DNA of 64,000 nucleotides, from assembly GCA_034440575.1 (NCBI GenBank), contig JAOTOL010001523.1, forward strand, positions 1,008,501 to 1,072,500. Reading direction: 5' to 3'. A program made the translations under genes and the position numbers. The notes beneath the pieces were generated by a model that saw only the letters and a program-made list of their open reading frames with translations, had not been told where the DNA came from and ran no database searches. Within the stretch, counting starts at the first letter, position 1. Every line of letters starts with the position of its first letter. This document shows, piece by piece, positions 24,393 through 36,059 of the stretch. Origin of the DNA: Imbricaverruca yamaguchii. Its lineage: Eukaryota > Arthropoda > Thecostraca > Neoverrucidae.

Positions 24393-24739
24393 GTAGCCAC
24401 GGAGGGCCATGCCGGGTTACCGGGCGCCTCGCGTTGGTCCTCTGATACCCAGTCTCACAGATTGGGTCCCGTCAAACCACGGCTCACACGAGCGACCCGG
24501 CCGGGACAGAGGTGCGCTGATCGATAGGTCACCATGCTGCCCAGGCAGCTGACATTACCGATGCAGGGGAGGGGGTGGGAGCGAGAGGGCTGCTGCCGTC
24601 GACGAGGAAGACCACGTCAGCTCAGTTCAGCTTCGGCAGGAGCTTTGGACCGAATCGGGTAATACAGTTCACACGTCAGTCTGGCATGCTGGCAGCCTGG
24701 AGTCACGGCCTACTATCCTGAGGAGTTCCACCATATATG

Positions 24740-24747
<8 letters not shown>

Positions 24748-24776
<29 letters not shown>

Positions 24777-24782
24777 CACACA

Positions 24783-24834
<52 letters not shown>
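24748..24834. repeat. Compound (AC)n(TA)n microsatellite
   Basis: An AC run with one CACC interruption, then about 23 TA repeats. Confidence 0.97.
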
Positions 24835-24836
<2 letters not shown>

Positions 24837-24932
24837 CCATATATCTTCCCAACCGATTTCACGACGGGTTTTAACACTCAGTGAGTTTTACACTAAACAA
24901 TGAATACATTTGTAGTAAAATATAGTTAGCAG

Positions 24933-24961
24933 AATACCCAATTCGTGCCGAATTGGGTATT
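24933..24961. repeat. Perfect hairpin, 13-bp arms, 3-nt loop
   Basis: AATACCCAATTCG and its exact reverse complement flank the triplet TGC. It is not followed by a T tract and has no gene nearby, so I give it no function. Confidence 0.93.
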
Positions 24962-24964
24962 TTG

Positions 24965-26280
24965 GACATGGGATGGAGAAGCAAACGGGTTTCTGGAATC
25001 AGTTCTTATCATAGCAGCGCCGTAGACGTAATGTTGAATTTCACGAAGTTTGGCAGAAACGTGCGTCGCTGCCTCCGCCGTCACGACGCCCTTGTTTGAC
25101 ACATTGCATTAACTTCACCTGAAGTGCGGAAAGGAACATGCATATCAATATCAGTGCACCCATGGGATAGGGGGCACTACTTTGTGAGAGTTGTCTACCG
25201 TAGATATTGGGTTATAAATACGTAAACACTCGCCTATAAGTAGCTCGCGCTCGATAACGAGGTCATGCTTGAAGAAACAACACCTTGATTGCATCCTATG
25301 ACGTAATAGGATATCTACAGTGGGGATGGGGAAGATCGCCGCTTAATCACAATTATTGACGGTATTAAGTAATGGGAAATTTGCACGAGACACATTGAAC
25401 CACGATAACCCATCACGAGGTGAAGTATATTATTATACACACTAGTGGATGGTGTGGTTATAATGCCACAAACATGCATGTACATATGTTGACACCCCAC
25501 AATTCCTTCGAGAAAACTACTAGGCACCCGTGAACCTGCTCGTCCGTCTCTGAGCAACAAAATCCCGCCAACAGCCCTAAATCGAGTCTGCCACCACCCC
25601 ATGGAGACAAATTCACGATGACGGTCGCATTAGCATCCCATACCTTGCGACAAAAACTATGGGCCTGAAATCCTGAGAGCTTCCCTGAATCGATTTCAGG
25701 ACCATTTCAGGCCCCTGAGATATTCCCCGACCCGCCACTCCGGAACATCGTAAATCGGCCCCTCACATCGGTAAGAATCCACTTGCAACTTTTCCAGGCC
25801 ATCGGAACCTACCCTGGATCAGGGCTCAGCACCTGTTTCAACACAATTTCCTGGGGATGTGCCTGGATCTGTACCTCCACCGCGCGTAAAGAAATCCTAA
25901 TACCGTCCAGGGGTGGGACTTTCCCCATACTTTTTGTGGAGAACTAGAACGTGAGATGATACCACTTGCGCTCCGGTAAGCGACAGCACCCACTGCAAGT
26001 ATACTTGTATGTTTGCTTAAAGTGTGTTCTCTAGTAACATTAGAAGTATTTGCGTGCTTTGACAGACGTTGTAGTCACACAAATCACAAATTACAAGGAA
26101 GCCACGAAGATGTTATTGATCATTTGATGTAATTGTTTTAGTTGCATTCACCCTAAGTTATAATATGCAACAAGTTGCCTTCCAAACGTGCTACCTCCGT
26201 TGGCACTGTCGTTTGTGCATTGAATCTAGAAGAAAACTGGCAATCTGGGCTCCCTACTCAGGGAGATCAACAAGGTGACC
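24965..26280. other. Intron, no gene seen
   Basis: Unique-looking sequence with no array or domain-bearing frame that I can support. Confidence 0.45.
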
Positions 26281-26329
26281 TTTTTGAATTACCTTGACCT
26301 AAAGCCTAAGTCACCACATTCAAAAGTCC

Positions 26330-26725
26330 CAGGTATATCGACCACGTCACGTCGATTGGTGCATGTTTCGTGAAATTCGGTTTGGGTAGTGTAATAGCAG
26401 GGGCACCGCAATAATGGAAAATGAAGATGTACACATTTTGCCAAGTAAATACCAAATAAATCGACTAAACTGCATCGATTGGTGCACGATTCTGTCAAAT
26501 TCAGCACAGCCATTTAGGAGTACGGGCACCGCAACAGTTTCCAAAATGGCCGCTTCCAACTTAATGGCAATTTAACAGCTTTGCATTACGGTGATAATCA
26601 CTATGTTGAAAAGTCCCAAGTTAATCGATCTCAATGCATCCATTGGTGAAGGTTTGATGAAATTCGGTTGGGTAGTCTTGGAGTGTGAGCACGGCATCAA
26701 CAACTCAAAGTAACAGAGTAGACCC
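26330..26725. repeat. Three diverged copies of a 130-160-bp repeat
   Basis: Phrases recur in order near 26347, 26472 and 26631: a CGATTGGTGCA-like start, then TGAAATTCGGTTTGGGTAG, then GAGCACGGCATC or GGGGCACCGCAA. Similarity between copies is moderate. The unit is not recognised. Confidence 0.6.
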
Positions 26726-26918
26726 CCAAATTCGTGCAAGTTATAGAGGAACATGAACGACATGAAGTCGCGCAATGCATCGTAACAATGATGCCGTGTT
26801 TAATGTGGCGATCCTGGGTAAACCGTCCAGCTTGATGGCCTCCTTCAGACTGAGGGGAGTTATTGTGGACGTACCGCACATATACTTCTGAATTGGTGGC
26901 AGACGGTTCGTCTAGCTA

Positions 26919-27236
26919 GTGGCACATGAGGTGGCCGATGACCCAGCCTCCTGTGAAGCGCTCCAGGCGACACGAGCAGCTCTGCGACTCCAGAAACATC
27001 TTATGTCTAACGATCAGTGCACCCTGCAGCTCTCCAGTTTCCAGAGTCGAGACCGAGACACACTCGTAAGTGAAGAGGTGGAGAGCGACCTCTTGAGCGA
27101 AGTTATGCTGCGAGCTGGTGGTTTACGTGTGACCAAAGTGCGAAACATTGAAGCGAAGTTTCAAAAAGTGATGCGAGCAGTGGAACTGGGTGTCGAGTAT
27201 GACGCTACGAGAATAGACGGTAGCATATTGTCAGGT
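26919..27236 (+). CDS. Unrecognised open frame, possible exon or element fragment
   Basis: An open frame starting with an ATG at 26919 runs past 27236, where a plausible donor (TCAG/GTAATT) occurs. The product up to there is about 106 residues, mixed and charged, with a segment MLRAGGLRVTKVRNIEAKFQ that looks helical. Amino-acid composition is more protein-like than the array-derived frames, but I see no domain, and it does not fit the phase chain of the EGF gene. It could be a transposon fragment, an exon of a nested gene, or chance. Confidence 0.22.
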
Positions 27237-27349
27237 AATTTGGATAATGGGTATGCTCAAATCGCTTTGTCATGCACCTGTGATCACGTCACACATGCAT
27301 ATCATTATCTGCCATGTATTGGACTTCATCCGGGGACATAGTGAAAACA

Positions 27350-28655
27350 CGGTCAGACAGAAAAGTAGAAAAAAATGAAAAGCGTTTCGCATGCACACAC
27401 CGAAATGCGCTTCGGTGTAGCAGTGGCTTTGTTCTTGGCCATGCTTTAAACCAGATGTGCAAAAAGTAACCTCTTACCTTCCATGGAGGGTAGCAGATGG
27501 ACCTGATGAACCTGACGCAACTCCTTGGCAGCACAATCTTGTCGAAAACAATAGCAGCACCCACTGTATTGAAATGGATGTTTCATGCAAATGAAAATGT
27601 TTACCAAAATTGCATGCGCTAACTTTGAAAAATTGTAGCAGAGGTGGATCGATACATTTTCGGTCGTTTGAGGCACATGTCTGGAGTAGCACCATTTAAT
27701 CGGAGGGCCACCACTGCAAAAGGCACCCGGAACGACGCATTCAGCAGAAAATCGTTGAACTCCAGGATGCTGAAATAGCGCCTTTTCCTCCAAGAGATGA
27801 GCCTTTGGCTAAGAAATCCCTGGAGCGGAAGGTGGGGGGGTGCACTCAAGCCTTCCTGGAGGGGAGCCATCATTCCATGCGGAGGGGATACACGCCACCA
27901 CTGCTCCCCACCTCCTGTATCCGCCTGTGATTGAAAGTTATTTGAGGGCATCACTTCGCGTTGCGGTAGCAACAGTTCATATCCTATGTTATTTTTACCG
28001 TAGGTCATTCTAAAATCTGATTGGTTGAATGCCAGGGAATCGTAAACTGATTGGTGCGATGGTTGAAACAAAATTGAAGTAATGAAGAAAGTGATGGTAC
28101 CCCATTGAAGAAACTGATGGGCCTTTCACCCTTTCGAGTCGTTTCGCCTAAATCAGAGCCAGTGGCCAAGTGGTTTACATAATTTTATAATTTCATGTTC
28201 AATGGTGGGGATAGGAAACGATAAATTCTAACCTAAATACGCAAACGTAAATTTGTTTTAATGGTGTGAGGTACAAATACAACACAAAAATAAGTACCTT
28301 CGTTCACTACTTTCCACAAATAAAATTATTCTAAACATTTATGAAGAATTAGGCGCCAATGCTTGCAAACTTGATGCTTGCAAACTTTAGTGGATGATGC
28401 AAAATTTCGCCCCCCCCTCTCCCACTGCAAAATTTCGGTCACTGAGTGAGTGAGGAATGCTCATACCGCTTCTCCCTTGCGGATTCCACAAGATCTTCAG
28501 GAACGTGTCCAAGCCATACGCACATGACATCTCAAAATCCTTCACGGCGAAATTTCACCTGCAAACACAAAACGTAAACACAGCCGATAGTTAGCAGCAC
28601 CGTCTGCGCGTCTCCGTAAACAAATAGTTGGTGGTTGTTGCAAGCAGTTATACTA
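27350..28655. other. Intron, no gene seen
   Basis: No supported feature. A short CCCCCCCTCTCCC tract lies near 28412. Open frames on the minus strand at 27289-28071 lack any recognisable motif. Confidence 0.4.
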
Positions 28656-28662
28656 GCCGATT

Positions 28663-28695
28663 TGTATCCATCAGCCCTTTAGGCTGATGGATACA
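28663..28695. repeat. Perfect hairpin, 14-bp arms, 5-nt loop
   Basis: TGTATCCATCAGCC and its exact reverse complement flank CTTTA. There is no T tract and no neighbouring RNA gene. Confidence 0.93.
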
Positions 28696-28774
28696 TAGGC
28701 ATCTATAGTTTTTCCCTGCCATGCTTAACTACTGGTACCACCCATTACGTACGCATTTGTAGCTGCTGGCAAAT

Positions 28775-29022
28775 CAAGTGTGTACGCGTGTGTAACTATC
28801 CTGACACAGCCCAGTATGTACGCGTGTGCAACTACTGACACAGCCCAATATGTACACTTGCGTAGTTACTGACACAGCCCAGTATGATTGCGTGTATAAC
28901 TACTGACACAGCCCAGTATGTACACTTGCGTAGCTACTGACACAACCCAGTATGTACGCATGTGTAACTGCTGACATTGCCCAGTATGTACACGCGTGCA
29001 ACTATACTGGCACAGCCCAGTG
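28775..29022. repeat. 34-bp minisatellite, about seven copies
   Basis: Units contain CTGACACAGCCCAGTATGTA then CACTTGCGTAGCTA or CGCGTGTGCAACTA. The array ends about 110 bp before exon B. Between array and exon, the phrase CAGGTCAGGTC recurs. Confidence 0.92.
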
Positions 29023-29134
29023 TGTGCGCGCTTATGTCGTCCGATCAGGTCATCATGTGTGAACACCGCCAGGTCAGGTCAGGTGAGCCCCTTTGTGAGT
29101 GCCGCCAGGTCAGGTCGGTCCGTCTGTTCGCCAG

Positions 29135-29256
29135 GTCGGGTGAGCCTGACCTCGGAGGAGTGCTTCAGGCTGGTGATCACTGTCCGCCCGGCTGACTGCG
29201 GCGACGGCGGCCGACACTGCGGCGGACGGGGGAGGTGCGTCGCCGCACCGAACCAG
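29135..29256 (+). CDS. Exon B: end of beta-rich region and first half of EGF 1
   Basis: A 122-nt exon, phase 1 to 0. The acceptor is CGTCTGTTCGCCAG ending at 29134. The chosen donor is CAG/GTCTGT at 29257, which is weak. A stronger-looking GAG/GTGCGT at 29235 would break both phase and the EGF pattern. Joined to exon A the product reads [19 protein letters not shown], then [15 protein letters not shown], the first three cysteines of an EGF module (x6, x5 spacing), and ends APNQ. Exon C supplies the other three cysteines. The upstream intron repeats a CAGGTCAGGTC phrase similar to the exon start, and a (TA)n tract begins 24 bp after the donor. Confidence 0.66.
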
Positions 29257-29279
29257 GTCTGTCATGGCGCACGTCACAG

Positions 29280-29385
<106 letters not shown>

Positions 29386-29394
29386 ACAGTTTGG

Positions 29395-29720
29395 CAGTAT
29401 TTGTTCGTGTATGCATATTAATTGAAGACTATGGATGTACCAGCTTGCATTAGCTGTGCATTGTGCATATTTCAAGTTTTCGGGCTGTTGTCTTGTTTTT
29501 GCTGATTGAGTTTAGAATTGATATTGAGACTGTTCATACATAGTGTTTTGATCAACGTTTCAACCACATTGGTTCCCGTCGCGATGACTATTGCGATGAC
29601 GCGATGACTGTGGAATTGTCTTGCAATCATGCAGTTATGTAATCATCTGATATGGCCGTTGCAATGCGAGGGACACATAAATATATCAGTGGTATAATAC
29701 GGTGGTGCAAACATCGCACC
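29395..29720 (+). mobile_element. Left end of inverted element pair
   Basis: This sequence resembles the reverse complement of about 34380-34665. Shared phrases in order are CTGTGCAT, AAGTTTTCGGGCTGTTGTCT (versus AAGTTTCCAGGCTGTTGTCT), and CAACGTTTCAACCACATTG (versus GAACGTCTCAACCACATTG). Both ends are followed outwards by (AC)n then (AT)n. The pair may be the ends of one composite element around 29395-34665, or two copies of one family in opposite orientation. Confidence 0.5.
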
Positions 29721-29974
29721 ATACAATTTAGTGGTAGAGGAGTGGTGCATTACAATCACGCAATGTAACAATCAATGAAAGCGATGCAATGCAAAACAAC
29801 GCAATCGGTTGTCACGAGAACATAACACAACAGATAGATAAGTTACCGTGCTATGAGAACCTGGAGTTTAGCACATAGCGACAGGAGGCGTCAGCGGATA
29901 CAGAAGCCGAAGCGACTTCTCAGACTAACCACATTTCGTCTCTTCTAGTCTTTTAGTTTTCAGGTACCTCTACG

Positions 29975-30145
29975 CTTTGACGTCTCACTTTCACCAAACA
30001 TCACAAACGTCGCACTTTCATCAACCTTCACAAACGCCGCATTTCACAAACCTCCGCAAACGCCGCACTTTCAAGAACTCTCACGAACGCCGCATCCCAC
30101 CACATTCATGAAGACCTCATAACCACATTACAAACACCGCACCTT
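29975..30145. repeat. About 30-bp minisatellite, five diverged copies
   Basis: The phrase CACAAACGCCGCACTTTCA recurs with variants (CACAAACGTCGCACTTTCA, CACGAACGCCGCATCCC, ACAAACACCGCACCTTCA). Confidence 0.8.
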
Positions 30146-30369
30146 CACCCACCTACGGAACATCCTCTCACATGCAACAACTCCACACACTCACAACGCG
30201 CAACACACCCACACCCACCGGAGTGTTCTTCATCTGCCGCCGGAAGGATGGGAAAGCTCTTGGGCGGTGGAGGAGGCATTCTTGAAGCACACCGAAACAC
30301 CAATCCACGCCGAAAACATACGCTCCCGAACACTACTCATCCGCTCAAACGACATCGACGCACTCATCC

Positions 30370-30640
30370 TCCCCACACTGCGCACCACATGAACGGCACA
30401 CTAGTGACCGCGACTCCCTCCGCCCACCTCAGCACCAGCCAAGGGACCATCTGGGCTCCTGAGCTAGCGTCCGTCAACGATGATACCCTGGCTGCTCGTT
30501 TGGACGACCAGGATGTCGTGTCAGTGCATTGGCCACACACACTATCTCATGCTGACATTCAACACCTCCACTCCACCCACCCACATCCATGCAATATACA
30601 TATGGTACGCCGTTGCACAGCGCAACGGATGTAGCACCAA
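30370..30640 (+). mobile_element. Possible LINE ORF1 fragment
   Basis: A short frame reads ...TSQGTIWAPELASVNDD then TLAARLDDQDVVSVHW. This resembles the start of the nucleic-acid-binding region in ORF1 of RNase H-type LINEs, as I remember it (a G-V-I-x-x-x-E-L ... L-x-D-Q-x-V pattern). It is interrupted after about 80 residues. It lies upstream of, and in the same orientation as, the LINE remnant at 31560-33230, so the two may be one element. Confidence 0.4.
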
Positions 30641-31319
30641 CGCGCGCTCCTGCCACGGCTCTGCACCCACTGGCAAAAATAGCCATCATGAAGGGCCAAT
30701 CACTTACCGCAGTTGAAGCTGTCTGGCGATATTGACCAGAGCGGTCAACTGCTCGGAAAGCTTGGAATTTAAAGATCGCTGAATTCGACAAACAGCTGTT
30801 GTCACCGAGTCTACTTCCAAAGTCAGGCTCTCTTGGTCTGACTTCTAGATTTCCGACTAGATGACGTCCCAGGTCCAGGTCCCGGGTGTAGGTGTACATT
30901 TTAAGGGTTTGTGAATAAGCCAGCTGCTAACAGTCCAATAACTTGTCGCATAATGCTACTGAACATGCTCTGTTTGTGTGTGTGAGTGTGGGTGAATTTT
31001 GCCAGCTTGCCACCGTGTGGTGATGTCGGCTGGTTCCGGTTGTTGAGAAGAGGTGTTAGAGAGTGGGCAGCGTAGGGTAGGATGATTTAACAGAGGGGTA
31101 TGGGTTAGTTGATCTGTCGAGCGATGTTGAAGTAGAGTTGAAGTCGTCTTGAAGAGTAGAGTTGAGCTGGTCCGGATCGCTTGAAGATGTTGAGATGGCA
31201 TAATATAGTTGTTTGACAGCCGGAGAAGATATAGTCGTGGAGATATGCCAGTCCGGTCGGTGCCACATTGGGTATGGGGTGTAGTGGAGGAATGGGGTCG
31301 GGTCATCGCCATATATGAA

Positions 31320-31460
31320 CATTGCAAAAACGTGTTTGTGTTTTCCTTTTGGAACGTATCTTTGTTTTTTTCCGTTTTTCTCGGTTTTATTTATTTTTCT
31401 TTCGTTTTATAACGTATCTTTTCCTTTTTCTCTCTTTTTAGTTTTTTTTTCTCACAATTG
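31320..31460. repeat. T-rich low-complexity tract
   Basis: Runs of T with CC and CG interruptions, and two copies of AACGTATCTTTT-like text at about 31352 and 31410. Confidence 0.8.
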
Positions 31461-31559
31461 TTCCAGTATGCTCTGTTTGTTTATTCATACATTAAATTGG
31501 TTCAATATCCGGTTAAAACGTTTTCAGATTAACGTAATTATTATTGGCTGACTTCGCCA

Positions 31560-33230
31560 TTTGGACGTCACGACGATAACTTCCCGCTAGCGCCCGCGTG
31601 AAGCCGCCTATATTCACCATAGAGCAACTCAATCTGGCAATATCGGAAACGACAAACACTAGCACAGGACCGGACAATACACACTATGCTCTTTCATTCA
31701 AATATCCCAAAAGTCTCTAAATAAGCAAACACAGGCCATACACTTCCTGGCTCTCACCTCATATCGCCTTAACCAGCTCTTCCCACAACTTTTCTAACGC
31801 ACATGTCTTCTATACATTACCTAACATAAACAACTCATCTCCCACATCCAATCCGACTTCCTACCTGGACGCAACTGTTCGGACAACATCGTACTACTCA
31901 TCACAAGCATCCAGGAGGTGGCAGGCCAGTTAAATGCACGGTCACAGTCTTACTGGATCTAAGAGAGCATATAACACAATGAACATTTTTGTATTACCAC
32001 AACTTATACATATCATCACTCTCCAAGGTAGACTGGCCAAATATCTCATTTCTATCTTATAAATTGCACATTCCAAATTGAAATAGATACCAGCACCTTC
32101 ATGAATTCAACGTCCATCGGTAGGACTACTGCAAGGTTCAGTACTTGACCCTCTTATTTTCATCCTAGGACTTAAATCAGTACTCTCCACATTTCTACCC
32201 CTTCAATATACGAAGACGACATCGCGCTTTGCACATCAAAACATATAGCGGACCACGCATTGGCAACACTGCAGCAACCACTACGCGACATACACAAACA
32301 ACTTAAACCATTCAGGTCACACATATCTACACCTCAATAAAAGTACATCCTCTTGGGCTACTGCACGCGCAAAGACGTAACACCATTAAAAATCGGCGAC
32401 AACATTATATCTTTAGCACATCAACGCATTTTTTAAAGGAAATCACAGAAGAATGGAAATTCAGTTTCAAAGCGCACACAATAGCCATGCAAAACAGGAC
32501 GCAAAAACACATCAACACTCTGAACCCCATCCGAAAACCATGCCTTATGATAGCAACAGGAGAACACAAAACATCACCAACACTATCATTGCACATATGC
32601 AACATAGCGCCATTACAGTACCGACGCACACAGGCACTACTCAGGTACCACTACAAAGAAAAAACTCAGTAGTAATCACTAATGCACTGATATTTCATCC
32701 CACAAACATCAAGTTGTAGTACTCAACAAATGAAGGCTCTAAATGACATGCGGTCGCAGAATCGAATTACCCGCCACATCACTTAACCTCACATTGTCAA
32801 CCTTCGCACCACGGCCACAACTTACAACATAGTGGACGAAACCATCACCCCACGCTCACTCCCTAATAGGCCGGCCAAATATGCTTATACCCACAGCGAA
32901 ATTAAACAGCTCTTCTTAGAATACACGGGACTACGTAGCAATCACGACATCACTTACACCGATGGCTCCACACTAACACGCACAGAATTGATGCACCCTT
33001 ACCTCATAGCACAGCAACAACGACCCCACTGCACCACTTGCAGCGAAATACTAAGAGTTCACCACATCTTCATCCACCGTCACAAATGCACCCAACAACA
33101 GCAACCACTTATCACACATTGCAACACATCCATATCTTTAAGCTTTAACATCAAGGCACTCATGGGACACCCAACAGTCCACGAACAAGTCTTCCACTTC
33201 CTTTACTCCACTAGATTGCATTCTAGAATA
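31560..33230 (+). mobile_element. LINE remnant with RT motif and RNase H deletion
   Basis: Decayed reading frame in several pieces. At about 31600-31690, IEQLNLAISETTNTSTGPDN matches the start of the RT palm in such LINEs. SDFLPGRNCSDNIVLLI follows near 31850, and YEDDIALCTS near 32211 is a changed YADD catalytic motif. The 32450-32660 segment (LNPIRKPCLMIATGEHKTSP) corresponds to the post-RT connection. At 32955 DITYTDGSTLTRTEL starts an RNase H domain, but the frame then jumps directly to a C-terminal CTTCSEILRVHHIFIHRHKC zinc-knuckle, so most of RNase H is deleted in frame. Many stops elsewhere show it is inactive. Confidence 0.8.
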
Positions 33231-33339
33231 TGAAAAAAAGAAACGGAACAACTCGGATACAGAACGGAACAAATCAGATATTTCAAAAAGTGAGCTGATC
33301 TGACAAAAACAACCCCAAGCGGTACCTTGACATTGTGCT

Positions 33340-34290
33340 TCCTTTTTACCATGTTCAGGACACTGTATGACGATGATCCAAAACTTCCCTATTCCTTAAC
33401 TCCGCCGATGCTATCCAGGCTGCACCATTCATCCAAACACATATCAGCTTTCCTCGTCTTCAAGCCCTTCTCTACAACTCTACATCTTCAAGCTTCAACT
33501 CATCCTCGCTGCACAATCACGTCATCTTCAAACTCCACAAAATCGCTCCCAGTGCCACGTCATCTCAGCTGCATCTCCACTTCATATTTAACCTCTACAA
33601 ACTCTCTCCAATCACCACTCATCACTACAAGAACAGCCCCACATCACCATCGGTTCACTCACAGACTCCAACTCGGCACACAACAGCTCGCCAGTCTTCA
33701 ACACAACACTCGTACGCACATCGTACACCCCAGAAACAGCCGACATCACCGCCTGGTAGCAGGTTGGTCATACTCCACCAGTTACTGTGCATACAGCTAC
33801 GGTGTAATACATGAGCTCACCTGTTCATGCATTTCCGTCATGTTCGGGGCGTGTTCGGAAAATACAGCGCTCCAAAAATTTGAAGCAGTTTTTGTCAGTA
33901 CATGTCACAAGCATAGTAGAACTATCAGTCAATTATTGCGTTGTGATCAGTTTCTCGTTGCGTTGCTGGAGTGCGTGCTGGTGAGATGGTCCGCCTTCAA
34001 GTGCATAGACTTGTGTTTACTGAGCTCATGTTCCCTCACGAAGGTTGCATACTTCACTCAGCACACTACAGTGGTGCAGCAACAGAGACACTCAGTGGAC
34101 GCTTGACTATGGATTTGCGCGACGGAATAACACTCCAGCATCTGCTCCAAGAACATAAGAAGAAACTGAAGAGAAAACAACTGACGAACAATACGTTGAT
34201 GCAATGCTTGCGATATTCTACAAGCATTACATTCGGGAAAACCCTTGGAAATACATAACCAAGTGAAGTCATATATTTTATTGCAGCTGT
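33340..34290 (+). other. Low-complexity and unrecognised sequence inside the inverted pair
   Basis: 33410-33720 is C- and A-rich, with TCATCTTCAAACTCCA-like phrases repeated. 33830-34258 includes an open frame of 95 residues from 33971 with a lysine-rich end (QEHKKKLKRKQ), not recognised. I cannot assign either to a family. Confidence 0.35.
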
Positions 34291-34379
34291 GCGTACGCTA
34301 GCTTACCTATCTGGCGTATTCTTTCATCGTGACAACCGTAATGAAATTGCTTGTGACACATCGTAATATAATGTATTGC

Positions 34380-34665
34380 ACCGCTGCAATATTCCCTGTG
34401 ATCAACGTACTGCAACTGCAATAGCTGGTGATTGCATGACTTTTTGTCATGCGATGCGAATTTCAGGATGGATCAGACAACTTCAAGAAGCTATTCTGAG
34501 GTGATCAATGTGGTTGAGACGTTCATAAATTATATGCATGAGTAACTTTGTTAATTTGATTTCTCAACTGGATCAATAAAGCAGACAACAGCCTGGAAAC
34601 TTCGAAAAATGCACAGAAAATATAAAACAAACTGGAATAGCTATGGGACTCAATCAAGCATGCAT
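34380..34665 (-). mobile_element. Right end of inverted element pair
   Basis: The reverse complement matches the segment at 29395-29720 as described there. Going outwards from its end, TGCATATATACATATCC is followed by (AC)n then (AT)n, the same order as on the left side. Confidence 0.5.
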
Positions 34666-34675
34666 ATATACATAT

Positions 34676-34798
<123 letters not shown>

Positions 34799-35099
34799 TA
34801 CAATCGGGATTGCCAGCTATCAGTCAACCAAGGTTGGAGGGATTCATGTCGAATTCTTCATGTGTGGGTGTGCGTGTGCGTGTTTTGTTTCTAGCGCCAC
34901 CTGCCAGTTAAACACAAATTCCAACTATGTCTCGGATCTAGTGTTCGTTATTCAAATTGACGGTGAGATCTTCACAACTTGAGCTTTATGCTCCTTATCC
35001 AGAGAAGGTTCATGGGGTCATAAATGCATCAGACAGTGTGCCACTAGACCGCATGGTAGGCGGCATAAATACTCCCATACAGTGTCATCCACTGCAACT

Positions 35100-35420
35100 A
35101 ATCACATGACATGCCAGTGATGTGATGCTGTGCAGGAGTCGGGACTCCAGGCTGGGGTGCAGGTGACGTAACCACATCACATACGAGTGACGTGATGTGA
35201 TTTGGTGACGTGATGTATACGTGATGTTGCGCAGGAATCATGACTCCAGGCTGGGGTACAGGTGACGTAACCACATCACACACGAGTGACGTGATGTGAT
35301 GTTGCGCAGGAATCATGACTCCAGGCTGGCGTACAGGTGACCTAACCACAGCACATACGAGTGGCGTGCTGTGATGTCCTGCAGGAGCACAGACTCCAGG
35401 CTGGCATCCATGTAACTCGC
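35100..35420. repeat. 74-bp minisatellite with TGACGT motifs, four copies
   Basis: Units share GCAGGAATCATGACTCCAGG, then CTGGGGTACAGGTGACGTAA and a CACGAGTGACGTGATG end. GCAGG occurs at 35132, 35232, 35306 and 35381; the 100-bp first interval reflects an extra 26-bp partial copy. Each unit carries one or two TGACGT half-sites of the CREB/ATF type. The array ends about 20 bp before exon C. Confidence 0.9.
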
Positions 35421-35441
35421 GCGTCTGTTGTCTGTCCACAG

Positions 35442-35580
35442 CTGGAGTTCAGCTGTCACTGCTGCGCCGGGTCGTCCGGACCACAGTGCGGCGTACATAC
35501 AGCCTGCAGCTCCAGCCCCTGCCCACCACACTCCGTCTGCACACCGCACGGCGATACCTACAACTGCACCTGTCTACACG
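35442..35580 (+). CDS. Exon C: second half of EGF 1 and most of EGF 2
   Basis: A 139-nt exon, phase 0 to 1. The acceptor is good (TCTGTTGTCTGTCCACAG ending at 35441); the donor is ACG/GTAGGT at 35581. It begins LEFSCHCCAGSSGPQCG, which completes EGF 1 when joined to exon B: C4-x-C5-x8-C6, with one extra cysteine directly after C5. EGF 2 follows: ACSSSPCPPHSVC then TPHGDTYNCTC, giving cysteines one to five with x4, x5, x8, x1 spacing, and the exon stops at LH plus one base. Exon D provides the sixth cysteine at exactly x8. A short GTGCGACAGTTCA repeat follows the donor. Confidence 0.85.
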
Positions 35581-35585
35581 GTAGG

Positions 35586-35665
35586 TGGTGCGACAGTTCA
35601 GCAAGTCTGTGACAGTTCAGGTGGTGCGACAGTTCAGGTGTTGCGACAGTTCAGTGCGACATGTT
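35586..35665. repeat. Short repeat after exon C
   Basis: GGTGCGACAGTTCAG and variants (TCTGTGACAGTTCAG, GTTGCGACAGTTCAG) recur four times starting about 5 bp after the donor. Confidence 0.8.
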
Positions 35666-36059
35666 AGCAAGCACGGGTAGAGCTAGCGATATGATCCGGC
35701 TTAGTTCGGCACTCACGAACCGTCAAACTGAAAAGAACGGTACCGGTAAGAGCTGTCCACCTGAATGACGGGCAGCGGCACCCCACACAGCGTGAGGTCG
35801 GGCGGGGCGACGGCCCGCACCGACAGCAGTCATTATTTTTCTGGTTACGGTAGCTCTGATTACATATCATCGGACTCATTCAGTTGCCAATGTGCAACTC
35901 ATTGAGAGGGAGTTGCAGGGTAGCATGTCAGCTAAAAAGGTCAACATGTCCTAAGAGCCTGTCCAGGCGGAGAGCGGCTATCTTTCATTACTTAAATGAA
36001 ACCTGGTGCCTCTCCATTGAACCATTGAGATGCTAATTTGGCAGAGGGGTGCCCAAGGT

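Noticed and set aside
29235..29240. GTGCGT as donor of exon B
   Set aside because: It scores better by eye than GTCTGT at 29257, but it would remove the third EGF cysteine and break phase with exon C.
33971..34258. 95-residue open frame as a gene
   Set aside because: No domain, no splice support, and it lies inside a mobile-element block.
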